64,000 nt of DNA, from positions 3,472,001 to 3,536,000 of the forward strand of contig NZ_JAGF01000001.1 in assembly GCF_000526515.1 (NCBI RefSeq). Direction: 5' to 3'. Source of the stretch: Cellulomonas sp. KRMCY2. GTDB lineage: Bacteria; Actinomycetota; Actinomycetes; Actinomycetales; Cellulomonadaceae. Shown here in pieces: positions 1 to 8,529 of this stretch. Made by a program: the position numbers and the translations under genes. The notes beneath the pieces are model-generated. The model saw nothing but the letters and a program-made list of their open reading frames with translations, was not told where the DNA came from and did not search any database. The number at the start of each line of letters is the position of its first letter. Position 1 is the first letter of the stretch.

Positions 1-1816
1 GCGCGATCGGGCCGGTGGTCTGCCAGGTGCCGGCAAGCGTCTGCCACAGGATGTTCTCGGTCCGGCCGTCCAGCAGGCCGGGCCGTGCGTCGGCCGTCGC
101 GGTGCGCAGGGCGCCCACGAGCTCCGACCACTCCGTCGGCAGCTCGGACAGGACACCGAGCCGGGCCCGGACGTCCTCGCTGCGCTTGGTGTCATGGGTG
201 GACAGGCCGGTCATCGCGACCGGTGCGTGCTGCTGCGCGCGAGTGGCCCAGGCGTGCAGCTCCTCGGTGCTGATCGCGAAGCGTTCCGGTGCCCCGCCGA
301 CCTCGCACAGGCTGATCAGGTGGCTCCAGCGGTAGAACGCGGTGTCCTCGACCCCCTTGGCCATCACCGCACCGCAGGTCTGCTGGAACCGGACGACCAG
401 CTCGCCGCGACGGGCCTCCCGGGTTCGGCCGGCGGACCCGATCTCCTTGCCGAGGAGCATCTCGGCGAGCAGGTCGAGGCTCTCCAGGCGGTCCTCGTCG
501 AGGTGGGACCGGGCCCGGGTGACGCACTCGGCGAACGCCGCCTGCACGTCCGGGTGCGCGGTCTCGCCCGGTACCACGTAGTACCGGTAGCGGTCCGCGG
601 CGACCAGCAGCTCGACGAGGCAGTCGTACAGGGACCGCCAGGTGTGGTCGCGCAGGCGAACGTCGTCGCGGCAGATCTCCGCCGCCAGGTCGGCGAGGCG
701 GTTGAGCTCTGCGTAGAGCGGGCCGCTGACGATCTCGCGCTTGGCCTCGTCGACCAGGCGGGGCAGGGCGTCGGCGGTGTCGCCGGTCAGCCGGTGCATG
801 ACGGCGCCGAGCTCGGCGCCGCCGCCCGGGTCGACGAAGGTCGCGTGCACGCGCCACATCGCCTCGTACCCGGTGGTACCCGCCGTCGCCCAGTCCTCGG
901 GCAGCTCCTCGGTGGGCGCCAGGATCTTCTCGACCACGACCCAGGCCTCATCGGTCGCCTGCGCGAGACGTTCGAGGTAGCCCTGCGGGTCGGCGAGCCC
1001 GTCCGGGTGGTCGATCCGCAAACCGTCGACGGTCCCGTCCGCCACGAGCGACGTGATGAGCTGGTGGGTCGCGTCGAAGACCAGCGGGTTCTCGACCCGG
1101 ACCGCGGCGAGCGAGCCGACGTCGAAGAAGCGGCGGTAGTTGAGCTCCTCGTTCGCGACCCGCCAGTACGCGAGGCGGTAGTGCTGACGGTCGACGAGCT
1201 CCGCGAGCGGGAGGTGCTCGGTGCCCGCGCGCACCGGGAAGACGGCGTCGTGGTAGCGCAGCACCGTCCGGGGCGTGCCGTCGCCGCCGGGGACGACGGT
1301 GTCCTGCACGGTCAGCTCGTTCGAGGCGAGCACCGCCCCGATCCGGCGCCCCAGCACCGGCATCAACAGGGCGCCGTCCCCGGCGGACCAGTCGACGTCG
1401 AACCAGGATGCGTACGGGGACTCCGGTCCCTCCGCGAGCACCGACCACAGGGCGCGGTTGTGCCAGACCGGGGTCGGTACTGCCATGTGGTTCGGCACGA
1501 TGTCGAGCACCAGGCCGAGCCCGGCCGCGTGGGCCGTACGGGCGAGCCGGTCGAGGCCGGCGCGGCCGCCGAGCACGGGGGAGACCTCGTCGTGGTCGAC
1601 GACGTCGTAGCCGTGGGTCGAGCCCGGGGCGGCGGTCAGCACGGGCGAGAGGTACACGTGCGTGACGCCGAGCCGGGCCAGGTAGCCGATCTGCTCGGCG
1701 GCGTCGTCGAAGGTCAGGTCCGCGCCGAGCTGCAGGCGGTAGGTCGAGACCGGAACCGGTCGGTCCACGGGCGGGCGGCGACGGGCCGGGCCCGGGCGGT
1801 CGGCGGTGATCGTCAT
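1..1816 (-). CDS. treY: malto-oligosyltrehalose synthase (partial, 3' end outside window)
   Basis: TreY converts the reducing-end maltose unit of malto-oligosaccharides into a trehalosyl end in the cytoplasm; TreZ then releases trehalose. About 605 residues are visible and the C-terminus runs off the left edge. GH13 motifs are seen: VLDIVPNHM (region I), GLRIDHPDGLADP with the nucleophile Asp (region II) and VVVEKIL with the acid Glu (region III). The start ATG lies 7 bases after the stop of glgX, so the two are surely cotranscribed. A treZ would be expected beyond the left edge. The family assignment is very secure. Confidence 0.93.
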   Translation of the reverse strand, partial: MTITADRPGPARRRPPVDRPVPVSTYRLQLGADLTFDDAAEQIGYLARLGVTHVYLSPVLTAAPGSTHGYDVVDHDEVSPVLGGRAGLDRLARTAHAAGLGLVLDIVPNHMAVPTPVWHNRALWSVLAEGPESPYASWFDVDWSAGDGALLMPVLGRRIGAVLASNELTVQDTVVPGGDGTPRTVLRYHDAVFPVRAGTEHLPLAELVDRQHYRLAYWRVANEELNYRRFFDVGSLAAVRVENPLVFDATHQLITSLVADGTVDGLRIDHPDGLADPQGYLERLAQATDEAWVVVEKILAPTEELPEDWATAGTTGYEAMWRVHATFVDPGGGAELGAVMHRLTGDTADALPRLVDEAKREIVSGPLYAELNRLADLAAEICRDDVRLRDHTWRSLYDCLVELLVAADRYRYYVVPGETAHPDVQAAFAECVTRARSHLDEDRLESLDLLAEMLLGKEIGSAGRTREARRGELVVRFQQTCGAVMAKGVEDTAFYRWSHLISLCEVGGAPERFAISTEELHAWATRAQQHAPVAMTGLSTHDTKRSEDVRARLGVLSELPTEWSELVGALRTATADARPGLLDGRTENILWQTLAGTWQTTGPIA

Positions 1817-1823
1817 CGGCAGC

Positions 1824-3941
1824 TCACGCGCCGACCGGCGGTCTGGTGAGCACGAGCGTGCTGCGGCCGGTGATCTCGAGCACGCTTCCCCCGATCAGCT
1901 CGGCCCCTGCTCCGAGCGTGTGGTCGGTGTCCACGACGCAGGTCCACACGTCGCCGAACTCGGCCGGCGGCAGCGTGAACGAGACCGGGTCCTTGTCGGC
2001 GTTGTAGAGGACCAGGAAGCTGTCGTCGACGACCGGGTCGCCGCGGTCGTCCGGTTCGGCGATCGCCTCGCCGTTGAGGAAGACCGTCACGGCGCGCGCA
2101 TGGCCCTCGCGCCAGTCCCCATCGGACATGTGCTGCCCGGCGGTGTTGAACCACGCGATGTCACCGAGCTCGGACTCGCCCCCGTGGTCCGCGCTGCCGA
2201 AGAAGAATCGCCGACGGCGGAGCACCGGGTGATCCCGGCGCAGGTGGACGAGCGCCCGGGTGAAGTCGAGGTGCCCGTCCCGGGTCTCGTCCAGCTCCCA
2301 GTCGACCCAGGTGGTCGGGTTGTCCTGGCAGTAGCCGTTGTTGTTGCCCGCCTGGGTCCGGCCGAGCTCGTCGCCGTGGGCGAGCATCGGCACGCCCTGC
2401 GACAGCAGGAGGGTGGTCAGGAAGTTGCGCTGCTGACGCCAGCGCAGCCCGGTGATCGCGAGGTCGTCCGTCGGCCCCTCGACACCGCAGTTCCAGGACC
2501 GGTTGTGGCTCTCGCCGTCGGCGTTGCCCTCGCCGTTGGCGTCGTTGTGCTTGTCGTTGTAGGAGACCAGGTCGTTGAGCGTGAAGCCGTCGTGGGCCGT
2601 GACGAAGTTGATCGATGCGATCGGCTTACGCCCGGTGTGCTCGTACAGGTCCGAGGATCCGGACAGCCGGCTGGCGAACTCGGCGAGCGTCGCGGGCTGG
2701 CCGCGCCAGAAGTCCCGGACGGTGTCGCGGTACTTGCCGTTCCACTCGCTCCACAGCGGCGGGAAGCCACCGACCTGGTAGCCGCCGTCACCGACGTCCC
2801 ACGGCTCGGCGATGAGCTTGACCTGGCTGATCACCGGGTCCTGCTGCACGAGGTCGAAGAAGGCCGAGAGTCGGTCGACCTCGTGGAACTGGCGGGCGAG
2901 GGTCGAGGCGAGGTCGAACCGGAAGCCGTCGACGTGCATCTCCGTGACCCAGTACCGCAGCGAGTCCATCAGGAGCTGGAGCACGTGCGGGTGCCGCATC
3001 AGCAGGGAGTTGCCGGTGCCGGTGGTGTCGAAGTAGTGCGCCTGGTCCTCGTCGACCAGGCGGTAGTAGGCCGCGTTGTCGATGCCGCGGAAGCACAGCG
3101 TCGGGCCGAGGTGGTTGCCCTCGGCCGTGTGGTTGTAGACCACGTCGAGGATGACCTCGATGCCCGCCTCGTGCAGGGCCTTGACCATCTGCTTGAACTC
3201 CTGCACCTGCTGGCCGGGGTAGGCCGCCGAGGCGTACCCGTTGTGCGGGGCGAAGAAGCCGATGGTGTTGTAGCCCCAGTAGTTCGACAGACCCTTGGCG
3301 ACGAGGGTCGGGTCGTTGACGAACTGGTGCACCGGCATGAGCTCGATGGCGGTGATCCCGAGGTCGACCAGGTGGTCGATGATCGCGGGGTGCGCGAGCC
3401 CGGCGTACGTGCCGCGCAGGACCTCGGGGACGCCCGGGTGCTGCTTGGTGAGCCCCTTGACGTGCGCCTCGTAGATCACGCTCTCGTGGTAGCTGTGGTT
3501 CGGCGGCCGGTCGTGACCCCAGTCGAAGAACGGGTTGATCACCACGGACGTCATCGTGTGCCCGGCCGAGTCGTCGGCGTTCAGCGCGTCGGGATCGGCG
3601 AAGTCGTAGGAGAAGAGCGACGCGTCGCCGTCGATCTGGCCGTCGATCGCCTTGGCGTAGGGGTCGAGGAGCACCTTGGCGGGGTTGCAGCGATGACCCT
3701 TCGCGGGCTCGTACGGTCCGTGCACCCGGAAGCCGTACCGCTGACCGGGCTGCACTCCCGGCAGGTAGACGTGCCACACGAAGGCGTCGACCTCGGGCAG
3801 GTCGACCCGCTCCTCGGTGCCGTCCTCGGCGAACAGGCACAGCTCGACCCGGTCGGCAAGCTCGGAGAAGAGCGCGAAGTTGGTGCCTGTTCCGTCGAAG
3901 GTCGCGCCGAGGGGGTAGGGCTTGCCTGGCCAGATCTGCAT
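1824..3941 (-). CDS. glgX: glycogen debranching enzyme GlgX/TreX
   Basis: This 705-residue enzyme hydrolyses alpha-1,6 branches of glycogen and supplies linear chains to TreY. It has an N-terminal CBM48 domain (about residues 1-150) and a GH13 barrel with the nucleophile in GFRFDLAS, the acid Glu in LIAEPWDVG and the His/Asp pair in TAHDGFTLNDL. The reading frame is open further upstream, but MQIWPGKPYPLG is the usual GlgX N-terminus, so the ATG at 3941 was chosen. It precedes treY by 7 bases, which points to the TreX role in trehalose synthesis from glycogen rather than simple glycogen breakdown. Confidence 0.94.
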   Translation of the reverse strand: MQIWPGKPYPLGATFDGTGTNFALFSELADRVELCLFAEDGTEERVDLPEVDAFVWHVYLPGVQPGQRYGFRVHGPYEPAKGHRCNPAKVLLDPYAKAIDGQIDGDASLFSYDFADPDALNADDSAGHTMTSVVINPFFDWGHDRPPNHSYHESVIYEAHVKGLTKQHPGVPEVLRGTYAGLAHPAIIDHLVDLGITAIELMPVHQFVNDPTLVAKGLSNYWGYNTIGFFAPHNGYASAAYPGQQVQEFKQMVKALHEAGIEVILDVVYNHTAEGNHLGPTLCFRGIDNAAYYRLVDEDQAHYFDTTGTGNSLLMRHPHVLQLLMDSLRYWVTEMHVDGFRFDLASTLARQFHEVDRLSAFFDLVQQDPVISQVKLIAEPWDVGDGGYQVGGFPPLWSEWNGKYRDTVRDFWRGQPATLAEFASRLSGSSDLYEHTGRKPIASINFVTAHDGFTLNDLVSYNDKHNDANGEGNADGESHNRSWNCGVEGPTDDLAITGLRWRQQRNFLTTLLLSQGVPMLAHGDELGRTQAGNNNGYCQDNPTTWVDWELDETRDGHLDFTRALVHLRRDHPVLRRRRFFFGSADHGGESELGDIAWFNTAGQHMSDGDWREGHARAVTVFLNGEAIAEPDDRGDPVVDDSFLVLYNADKDPVSFTLPPAEFGDVWTCVVDTDHTLGAGAELIGGSVLEITGRSTLVLTRPPVGA

Positions 3942-4051
3942 GTGCCAAGACTGCCAGGCCGAACGGCCTCGTGCGTCACGGTCTCCGATCCGGGACGCCG
4001 TGGTACGCCACCGGGCCGCGTCGCGCGAGGAGTGCCCTCCGCACCCGCCGC

Positions 4052-4522
4052 TCAGGAACCGGTGACGAGGTCCCCGCCGGCCGAGGTCCACGCCCCGACG
4101 CCACCGTCGAGGTGCGCGAGGGATGTCATGCCGGCTGAGCTCATGACGTCCATCGCCTGGGCCGAGCGGTTGCCCGACCGGCAGTACAGGGCGTAGGTGA
4201 CGTCGGGGTCGAGCGCTGCGATCGCGGTGGCGAAGTCCGGGGCGGAGACGTCCAGGTTGAGGGCCCCGTCCAGGTGACCCTCGGCGTACTCCTGCGGGGT
4301 CCGCACGTCCACGACGACGACGCCGTCGGTCGCGACGAGGTCGGCGAAGGCAGCGGCGTCGAGCGTCTGGGTGCTCGCCTCGCCGTCGGCCGCGGACCCG
4401 ACGGTCGCGCCGTCCTGCTCCTGCGGAGCACATGCGGTCACGCCCATGACGAGGGTGGCCGCGAGCAGCAGGCCGGCCAGGGACGCGCGTCGCGCGGAAC
4501 GGTTCAGGGTGAGTGTCGTCAT
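4052..4522 (-). CDS. rhodanese-like lipoprotein
   Basis: A 156-residue exported sulfurtransferase. Residues 1-31 form a lipoprotein signal ending in a VTAC lipobox (Cys31), so it is probably anchored outside the membrane. A single rhodanese domain (about 53-150) carries the persulfide-forming Cys114 in YCRSGNRS. No ribosome binding site precedes the ATG. Instead a TATAGT hexamer lies 6 bases upstream, suggesting a leaderless transcript. A G-tract palindrome of the CsoR/CstR operator type overlaps that promoter. It follows genes for DsrE2, TusE and an SQR-like enzyme, so a role in sulfane sulfur handling is likely. The physiological substrate is unknown. Confidence 0.88.
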   Translation of the reverse strand: MTTLTLNRSARRASLAGLLLAATLVMGVTACAPQEQDGATVGSAADGEASTQTLDAAAFADLVATDGVVVVDVRTPQEYAEGHLDGALNLDVSAPDFATAIAALDPDVTYALYCRSGNRSAQAMDVMSSAGMTSLAHLDGGVGAWTSAGGDLVTGS

Positions 4523-4531
4523 GGGCCGACT

Positions 4532-4571
4532 ATACCCCAGGGGGTATGCGCCCTCGCATACCCCCTGGGGT
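4532..4571. promoter_or_regulatory. paired CsoR/CstR-type operator in a long inverted repeat
   Basis: The site ATACCCCAGGGGGTAT (4532-4547) is followed by a near-copy on the other strand, ATACCCCCTGGGGT (4558-4571). Together 4534-4550 and 4555-4571 form a perfect 17-base inverted repeat around CCCT. Such G-tract palindromes flanked by ATA/TAT are the known operators of CsoR-family repressors (copper CsoR, persulfide CstR). The right part overlaps the TATAGT promoter of the rhodanese gene. The hairpin could also end transcripts arriving from the DsrE2 gene. The sulfur context favours a CstR-like regulator, but none is encoded in the window. Confidence 0.72.
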
Positions 4572-4590
4572 CAGCCCGCGGTCGTCCCGG

Positions 4591-5100
4591 TCAGATGAAG
4601 AGCATCTGGGCGCCGGCGGTGAGCTCGATGAAGTCGGTGGCGCTGATGATGCCCTCGACCTCCGAGTACAGGTCGGTGTCGGTGAGCTTGTTCATGTCGG
4701 CGCTGAGCCGGCACGCCCACAGGTGCCCGCCGGCCCCGACGATCTGCTCGAGGAACTCGGGGATCTCGGGGACCCCGAGGTCGGCGATCGACTTCTTCAT
4801 CTGCTTGGTCGCCATCCCGGTGATGCCCGGCATCGGCGTCAGGCCCATCGGCATGTGCGTGGCGGTGTTGCCGACCGGGGTGAACTTGAGGTCGTTCATC
4901 CGGGACTTGGTGATCATGTCGAGGCCCCAGAACGTGAAGAAGATGTGGGTCTCGACGCCCTCGCCGAGCGCGGCGTTGCCGAGGATGAGCCCCGGGTAGG
5001 CCATGTCGAGGTTGCCCTTGGAGCAGATGATCGCGAGCTTGCGGCCCTCGTTCGCGTCGTCGTCGAAGGACGGGACGAGCGGGGCTGGGGATGTGGTCAC
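4591..5100 (-). CDS. DsrE/DsrF/DrsH-like (DsrE2) sulfur-carrier protein
   Basis: This 169-residue protein matches the DsrE2 branch of the DsrE/F/H fold. It has KLAIICSKGNLDMAYPGLIL near residues 21-40, FFTFWGLDM at 54-62 and the conserved Cys130 in LWACRLS. Family members bind sulfane sulfur on cysteine and pass it to TusA or DsrC-type partners in the cytoplasm. Cys26 is a second candidate sulfur-binding residue. It sits 31 bases after the TusE/DsrC-like gene and before the rhodanese, so it is probably the middle carrier of a relay. No catalytic DsrAB or Hdr-like partner is seen in the window. Confidence 0.86.
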   Translation of the reverse strand: MTTSPAPLVPSFDDDANEGRKLAIICSKGNLDMAYPGLILGNAALGEGVETHIFFTFWGLDMITKSRMNDLKFTPVGNTATHMPMGLTPMPGITGMATKQMKKSIADLGVPEIPEFLEQIVGAGGHLWACRLSADMNKLTDTDLYSEVEGIISATDFIELTAGAQMLFI

Positions 5101-5131
5101 GATGGTGTTCCTCTCGTTGCGGACGGCATCG

Positions 5132-5446
5132 TCAGACGCAGCCGCGCGGCTTGGGCAGACCGGCGATGTAGGCCATCTTCTTGGCCGGCTTCTTCGGGAA
5201 GAGCGCGAACTGCTCCTTGGTGGACACGCCGCCGACCGCCTGGACCCGGCGGGTGGTCGCCGTCTCGCCCTGGGTGGCGAAGTCCGCGCGAAGGAAGCGC
5301 AGCACCTTCCAGTGGTCGTCGGTGAGCTCGATCCCGATGGCGGCGGCCAGGCCGGGCGCCATCGCCTCGTCCCACTCGGCGGGGTCGGTGAGGAACCCCT
5401 CCTCGTTGACGTGGACCTCGCGTCCGTCGATCGTGGTCACAGGCAT
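5132..5446 (-). CDS. TusE/DsrC/DsvC-family sulfur relay protein
   Basis: A 104-residue cytoplasmic carrier. It ends in GLPKPRGCV, with the penultimate Cys103 that carries sulfur in this family (CysA). The second cysteine of true dissimilatory DsrC, 11 residues earlier, is Ala92 here, so the protein resembles TusE more than DsrC. It lies 3 bases after the stop of the SQR-like gene and before DsrE2, clearly in one operon. The tusBCD and tRNA 2-thiolation genes are not nearby, so the acceptor of its sulfur is unknown. Confidence 0.88.
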   Translation of the reverse strand: MPVTTIDGREVHVNEEGFLTDPAEWDEAMAPGLAAAIGIELTDDHWKVLRFLRADFATQGETATTRRVQAVGGVSTKEQFALFPKKPAKKMAYIAGLPKPRGCV

Positions 5447-5449
5447 GGT

Positions 5450-6724
5450 TCAGTCCTCTCTCAGGTCGTTCGCGGGCGCGGTCGTGGCGAGGGCCGCGGG
5501 CCGCTTCTTGCCGGTCATGGACATGTGCACCGGGACGGGGAGCCGCCTGCCGGGCAGGAGCAGGTTCCAGTAGATCCAGCGGAAGGCGAGCTTGCCCAGG
5601 TGGTTGATCCGGCTCTCGGCCAGGAGCCGCATGGGCCCGACGACGGGCAGCGGGTACATCCCGGGCAGGGGCTCGGTGTCGTAGTTGAAGTCGATCAGCA
5701 GCGCCTTGCCGTTGCCGGACTCGATGAAGCAGTTGGCGTGCCCGTCGAAGCTCTCCGGCATCGGCCGGCCGGCGACGTGCGCCAGGAAGTTCGGCACGAA
5801 GAGGTCGACCGCGAAGTGCGCGACCGAGCCGGCCTTCGAGGCGGGGGCGTCGCTCGCGTCGCCGACGGCGAAGATCGTGTCGTGCGCCTTGGAGATCAGG
5901 GTGTGCTTGTCGACCGGCACGTAGTTGAGCTCGTCGCCCAGCCCCGAGCGGGCGATGAAGTCGGCACCCATGTTGACCGGGATGGTCACCAGGAGGTCGA
6001 ACGGCACCTCGCGCTCGTCGAAGGAGGTCAGCATGCCCGCGTCGGCGTCGATGCTCTCGACGACGAAGTCCGGCTCGATCGTGATGTGCCGTCCCTCGAG
6101 CATCCCGCCGAGGTACTGCGAGGACACCGGCTTGGTGAAGGCGCCCGGCAGCGGGGTCACGTACGTGATGTCGACCTTGTTGCGGATCCCGCGCTTGGTG
6201 AAGAACGCGTCCGCGAGGAACGTGAACTCGAGGGGTGCGACGGGGCACTTGATCGGCATCTCGGCGACGTGCACCACCAGGCGGCCGCCGGGCCAGGTCG
6301 CCAGCTTGGCGGCGAGGGCGTTGGCGCCCGCGTAGGTGAAGAACTCGTGCACCGACCCGCCGAGGCCCTCGGCCATCCCGGGAGTCTCCTCGGGCCGCGG
6401 CGTCGTACCCGTCGCGATGACCAGGTAGTCGTAGTCGAGGACGGCACCGTCCGACAGGAGGACCTGCTTCTTGTCGGCATCGACCCGCTCGACCGTCGAG
6501 ACCACGAGGTCGACGCCCTTGGCGATCGTCGGCTTGCGGGGGCGCACGACGTCGCGCGGCCGGTACGTCCCGAACGGCAGGAACAGGAAGCCGGGCTGGT
6601 AGTAGTGCGTGACCTCGGGGTCGACGATCGTGATCGACCAGTCCTGCCGGCCGAGGCGAGGACGAAGCTTGTTGGCGACCATCGTCCCGGCCGTCCCTGC
6701 CCCGAGCACTACGAGTCGTCTCAT
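5450..6724 (-). CDS. FAD-dependent sulfide:quinone oxidoreductase-like protein
   Basis: A 424-residue flavoprotein with the FAD-binding GAGTAG at residues 8-13, a second dinucleotide-type segment (ATGTTPR near 104-110) and the FAD-contacting FAVGDASD near 285-292. It has only two cysteines, Cys160 in IKCPVAP and Cys332 in HANCFIE. This spacing recalls the redox pair of sulfide:quinone oxidoreductases. It would oxidise sulfide or a persulfide and reduce quinone at the membrane. The frame is open to 6877, but AGGAG precedes the ATG at 6724 with good spacing and MRRLVVLGAG is the usual N-terminus. The ATG at 6727 is the alternative. First gene of the sulfur operon; the substrate is inferred. Confidence 0.84.
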   Translation of the reverse strand: MRRLVVLGAGTAGTMVANKLRPRLGRQDWSITIVDPEVTHYYQPGFLFLPFGTYRPRDVVRPRKPTIAKGVDLVVSTVERVDADKKQVLLSDGAVLDYDYLVIATGTTPRPEETPGMAEGLGGSVHEFFTYAGANALAAKLATWPGGRLVVHVAEMPIKCPVAPLEFTFLADAFFTKRGIRNKVDITYVTPLPGAFTKPVSSQYLGGMLEGRHITIEPDFVVESIDADAGMLTSFDEREVPFDLLVTIPVNMGADFIARSGLGDELNYVPVDKHTLISKAHDTIFAVGDASDAPASKAGSVAHFAVDLFVPNFLAHVAGRPMPESFDGHANCFIESGNGKALLIDFNYDTEPLPGMYPLPVVGPMRLLAESRINHLGKLAFRWIYWNLLLPGRRLPVPVHMSMTGKKRPAALATTAPANDLRED

Positions 6725-6848
6725 CATCTGCTCCTGCTCTGCTCCTGCGACGGCGGACCTCCGTGAGGACACCGCGCGCGGGCGACGTCCTCGTGGCCCG
6801 TATGTCGACAGTATGGCGCGCGCGCCTCGCCCGCAGGGACGAAAGTCC

Positions 6849-6864
6849 ATACCGCGGGGGGTAT
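6849..6864. promoter_or_regulatory. CsoR/CstR-type operator upstream of the SQR-like gene
   Basis: ATACCGCGGGGGGTAT is a close relative of the paired operator at 4532-4571, with the same ATA/TAT ends and G tract. It lies about 125 bases upstream of the SQR-like start, where the promoter of the sulfur operon is expected. On the minus strand TATGGACT at its edge could serve as the -10 element. Two sites of one type at both starts of a four-gene sulfur cluster suggest one regulon. Confidence 0.65.
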
Positions 6865-6949
6865 ATTTCGGCAGCAACGGGTCATGACCGTCGAGGCAGC
6901 CCCGTCGGGCCGTGGCCGCGGTGTGCGAACGGCGGACCGCGCCCGGCCG

Positions 6950-7984
6950 TCAGCCCGCCAGACGGTCGACGATCGCACCGTACAGCGGCGGCAGCGCCCG
7001 CGCGACGGGTACCACGGCGGCGCGCGCGGGGGAGCAGGCCCAGGCCACCAGACCGCTGGTCAGCAGGCGGTAGTCGCGGGTCACGGAGGTCCAGGCCCGC
7101 TCGTAGGCCGCAGCGTCGTCGAGGTGGGCCACCGCCGCGGCGGCCTGGGCGAGGCCGACCCGCAGCCCCTCGCCGGTCAGGGCGTCGACGTACCCGGAGG
7201 CGTCGCCGACCAGGCGCACGCGGCCGGAGGTCCGGCGGGCCGTGCGCTGGTGCAGCGGTCCCGCGCCCCGGACCGGTCCGGCACTCGCCGCCCCGCGCAG
7301 GCGCTCCGCGAGCTCGGGGAACGACGCGAGGGCCTCGTCGTAGGCGAGTCCGGCCGGGCCCAGGATCGCGATCCCCACGAGGTCGTCCTGCACCGGCGTG
7401 ACGTACGCCTCGACCCTCGGTCCCCAGTGCACCTCGACCAGGTGCGTCCAGGCCGGCATCAGGAAGTGTCGCCGCAGCCCGTACCGCCGACGTGGCGCCC
7501 GGCGTGCCGTGGGCCGGGCCGGGACGTCCAGGCCGCTCAGGCGACGCACTGTCGAGTGCAGGCCGTCACAGGCGAGCAGCCAGGACGCGCGCACACCCGC
7601 AGCCTCGACCGCGCCGTCCCGCTCGACGACCCGGTCGACCCGCGCAACGACCTGGCGGGTACCGAGCTCCTCGGCGCGGGCCTGCAGCGCGGCGTGCAGC
7701 GTCGTGCGACGGACCCCGCGGCCCGGGCCGGCCGAGAAGCGGTGGTCGACGTGGGCCCTGGCGTCGCGGTAGCTGATCCCGTCCAGCCGGTAGCCCGCAG
7801 GGTCGACCCCCAGATGCGCCAGGGCCTGCAGGGTGCCCGGCATCAGGCCTTCCCCGCAGGCCTTGTCGATCGGTCCGACCCGCTGCTCGGCCACCACGAC
7901 GCTCAGGCCGGCCAGGCGTGCCCCGATCGCCGCGGCGAGCCCCACCGGTCCGCCGCCCACGACGAGCACGTCGGCGTCGATCAC
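6950..7984 (-). CDS. FAD-dependent oxidoreductase, geranylgeranyl reductase/SrsC-like
   Basis: A 344-residue flavoprotein with VVGGGPVGLAAAIGARLAG at the N-terminus and the GDASGYVDALTGEG motif that contacts FAD. It belongs to the group that includes geranylgeranyl reductases and aromatic hydroxylases. The GTG start overlaps the stop of the methyltransferase gene (GTGA). The order polyketide synthase, methyltransferase, flavoprotein equals srsA-srsB-srsC of Streptomyces griseus, where SrsC hydroxylates alkylresorcinols to give quinones. The same role is likely here. Reduction of a prenyl side chain is the alternative, given the neighbouring UbiA gene. Confidence 0.83.
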   Translation of the reverse strand: MIDADVLVVGGGPVGLAAAIGARLAGLSVVVAEQRVGPIDKACGEGLMPGTLQALAHLGVDPAGYRLDGISYRDARAHVDHRFSAGPGRGVRRTTLHAALQARAEELGTRQVVARVDRVVERDGAVEAAGVRASWLLACDGLHSTVRRLSGLDVPARPTARRAPRRRYGLRRHFLMPAWTHLVEVHWGPRVEAYVTPVQDDLVGIAILGPAGLAYDEALASFPELAERLRGAASAGPVRGAGPLHQRTARRTSGRVRLVGDASGYVDALTGEGLRVGLAQAAAAVAHLDDAAAYERAWTSVTRDYRLLTSGLVAWACSPARAAVVPVARALPPLYGAIVDRLAG

Positions 7985-8526
7985 CGTCGTTCGCCGCCCG
8001 TCGATGGCGCATGGGCTGCGCCCGCGATGGCGCGTTCCTCGGCCGGGATCCGGAAGCGCAGCAGGAGGACTGCGTCGAGCACGGTGAAGGCGGTGGCGGT
8101 GACCCAGGCGCCGTGCACGAGCGGCAGGGCGAGTCCCTCGAGGGCCACGGCCAGGTAGTTCGGGTGACGCAGCCAGCGGTAGGGACCGCGTTCGACGAGC
8201 GGTCGGCCCGGCAGGACGATCACCCGCGTGCTCCAGCGGCGACCGAGGCTCGTGATGCACCACCAGCGCAGGGCCTGGCCCGCGGCCACCGCGACGAGAG
8301 CCGACCAGCCCAGGACCGGGATGAACGGCCGGTCCGCGACCACGACCTCGACGACGGCGCCGACCAGGAGCCCCGAGTGCAGGGCCACCATCGCCGGGTA
8401 GTGCCCCTGGCCGGACTCGACGCCGCCCTGGTCCAGTGCCCACCGGGCGTTGTGCGCCGAGACGACGAGCTCGGCGAGCCTTTCGACAGCTGTCAGGGTC
8501 ATGACCAGCCAGAACAGGGTCAGCAC
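7981..8526 (-). CDS. isoprenylcysteine carboxyl methyltransferase-family protein (SrsB-like)
   Basis: A 181-residue integral membrane protein with four to five hydrophobic segments and the S-adenosylmethionine site signature RGPYRWLRHPNYLAV in the C-terminal half. Bacteria rarely methylate prenylcysteine, and relatives next to type III polyketide synthases (SrsB) methylate phenolic hydroxyls of alkylresorcinols. It lies 3 bases after the polyketide synthase and overlaps the flavoprotein start by 4 bases. The O-methylation role is inferred from this context. Confidence 0.85.
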   Translation of the reverse strand: MLTLFWLVMTLTAVERLAELVVSAHNARWALDQGGVESGQGHYPAMVALHSGLLVGAVVEVVVADRPFIPVLGWSALVAVAAGQALRWWCITSLGRRWSTRVIVLPGRPLVERGPYRWLRHPNYLAVALEGLALPLVHGAWVTATAFTVLDAVLLLRFRIPAEERAIAGAAHAPSTGGERR

Positions 8527-8529
8527 CGT

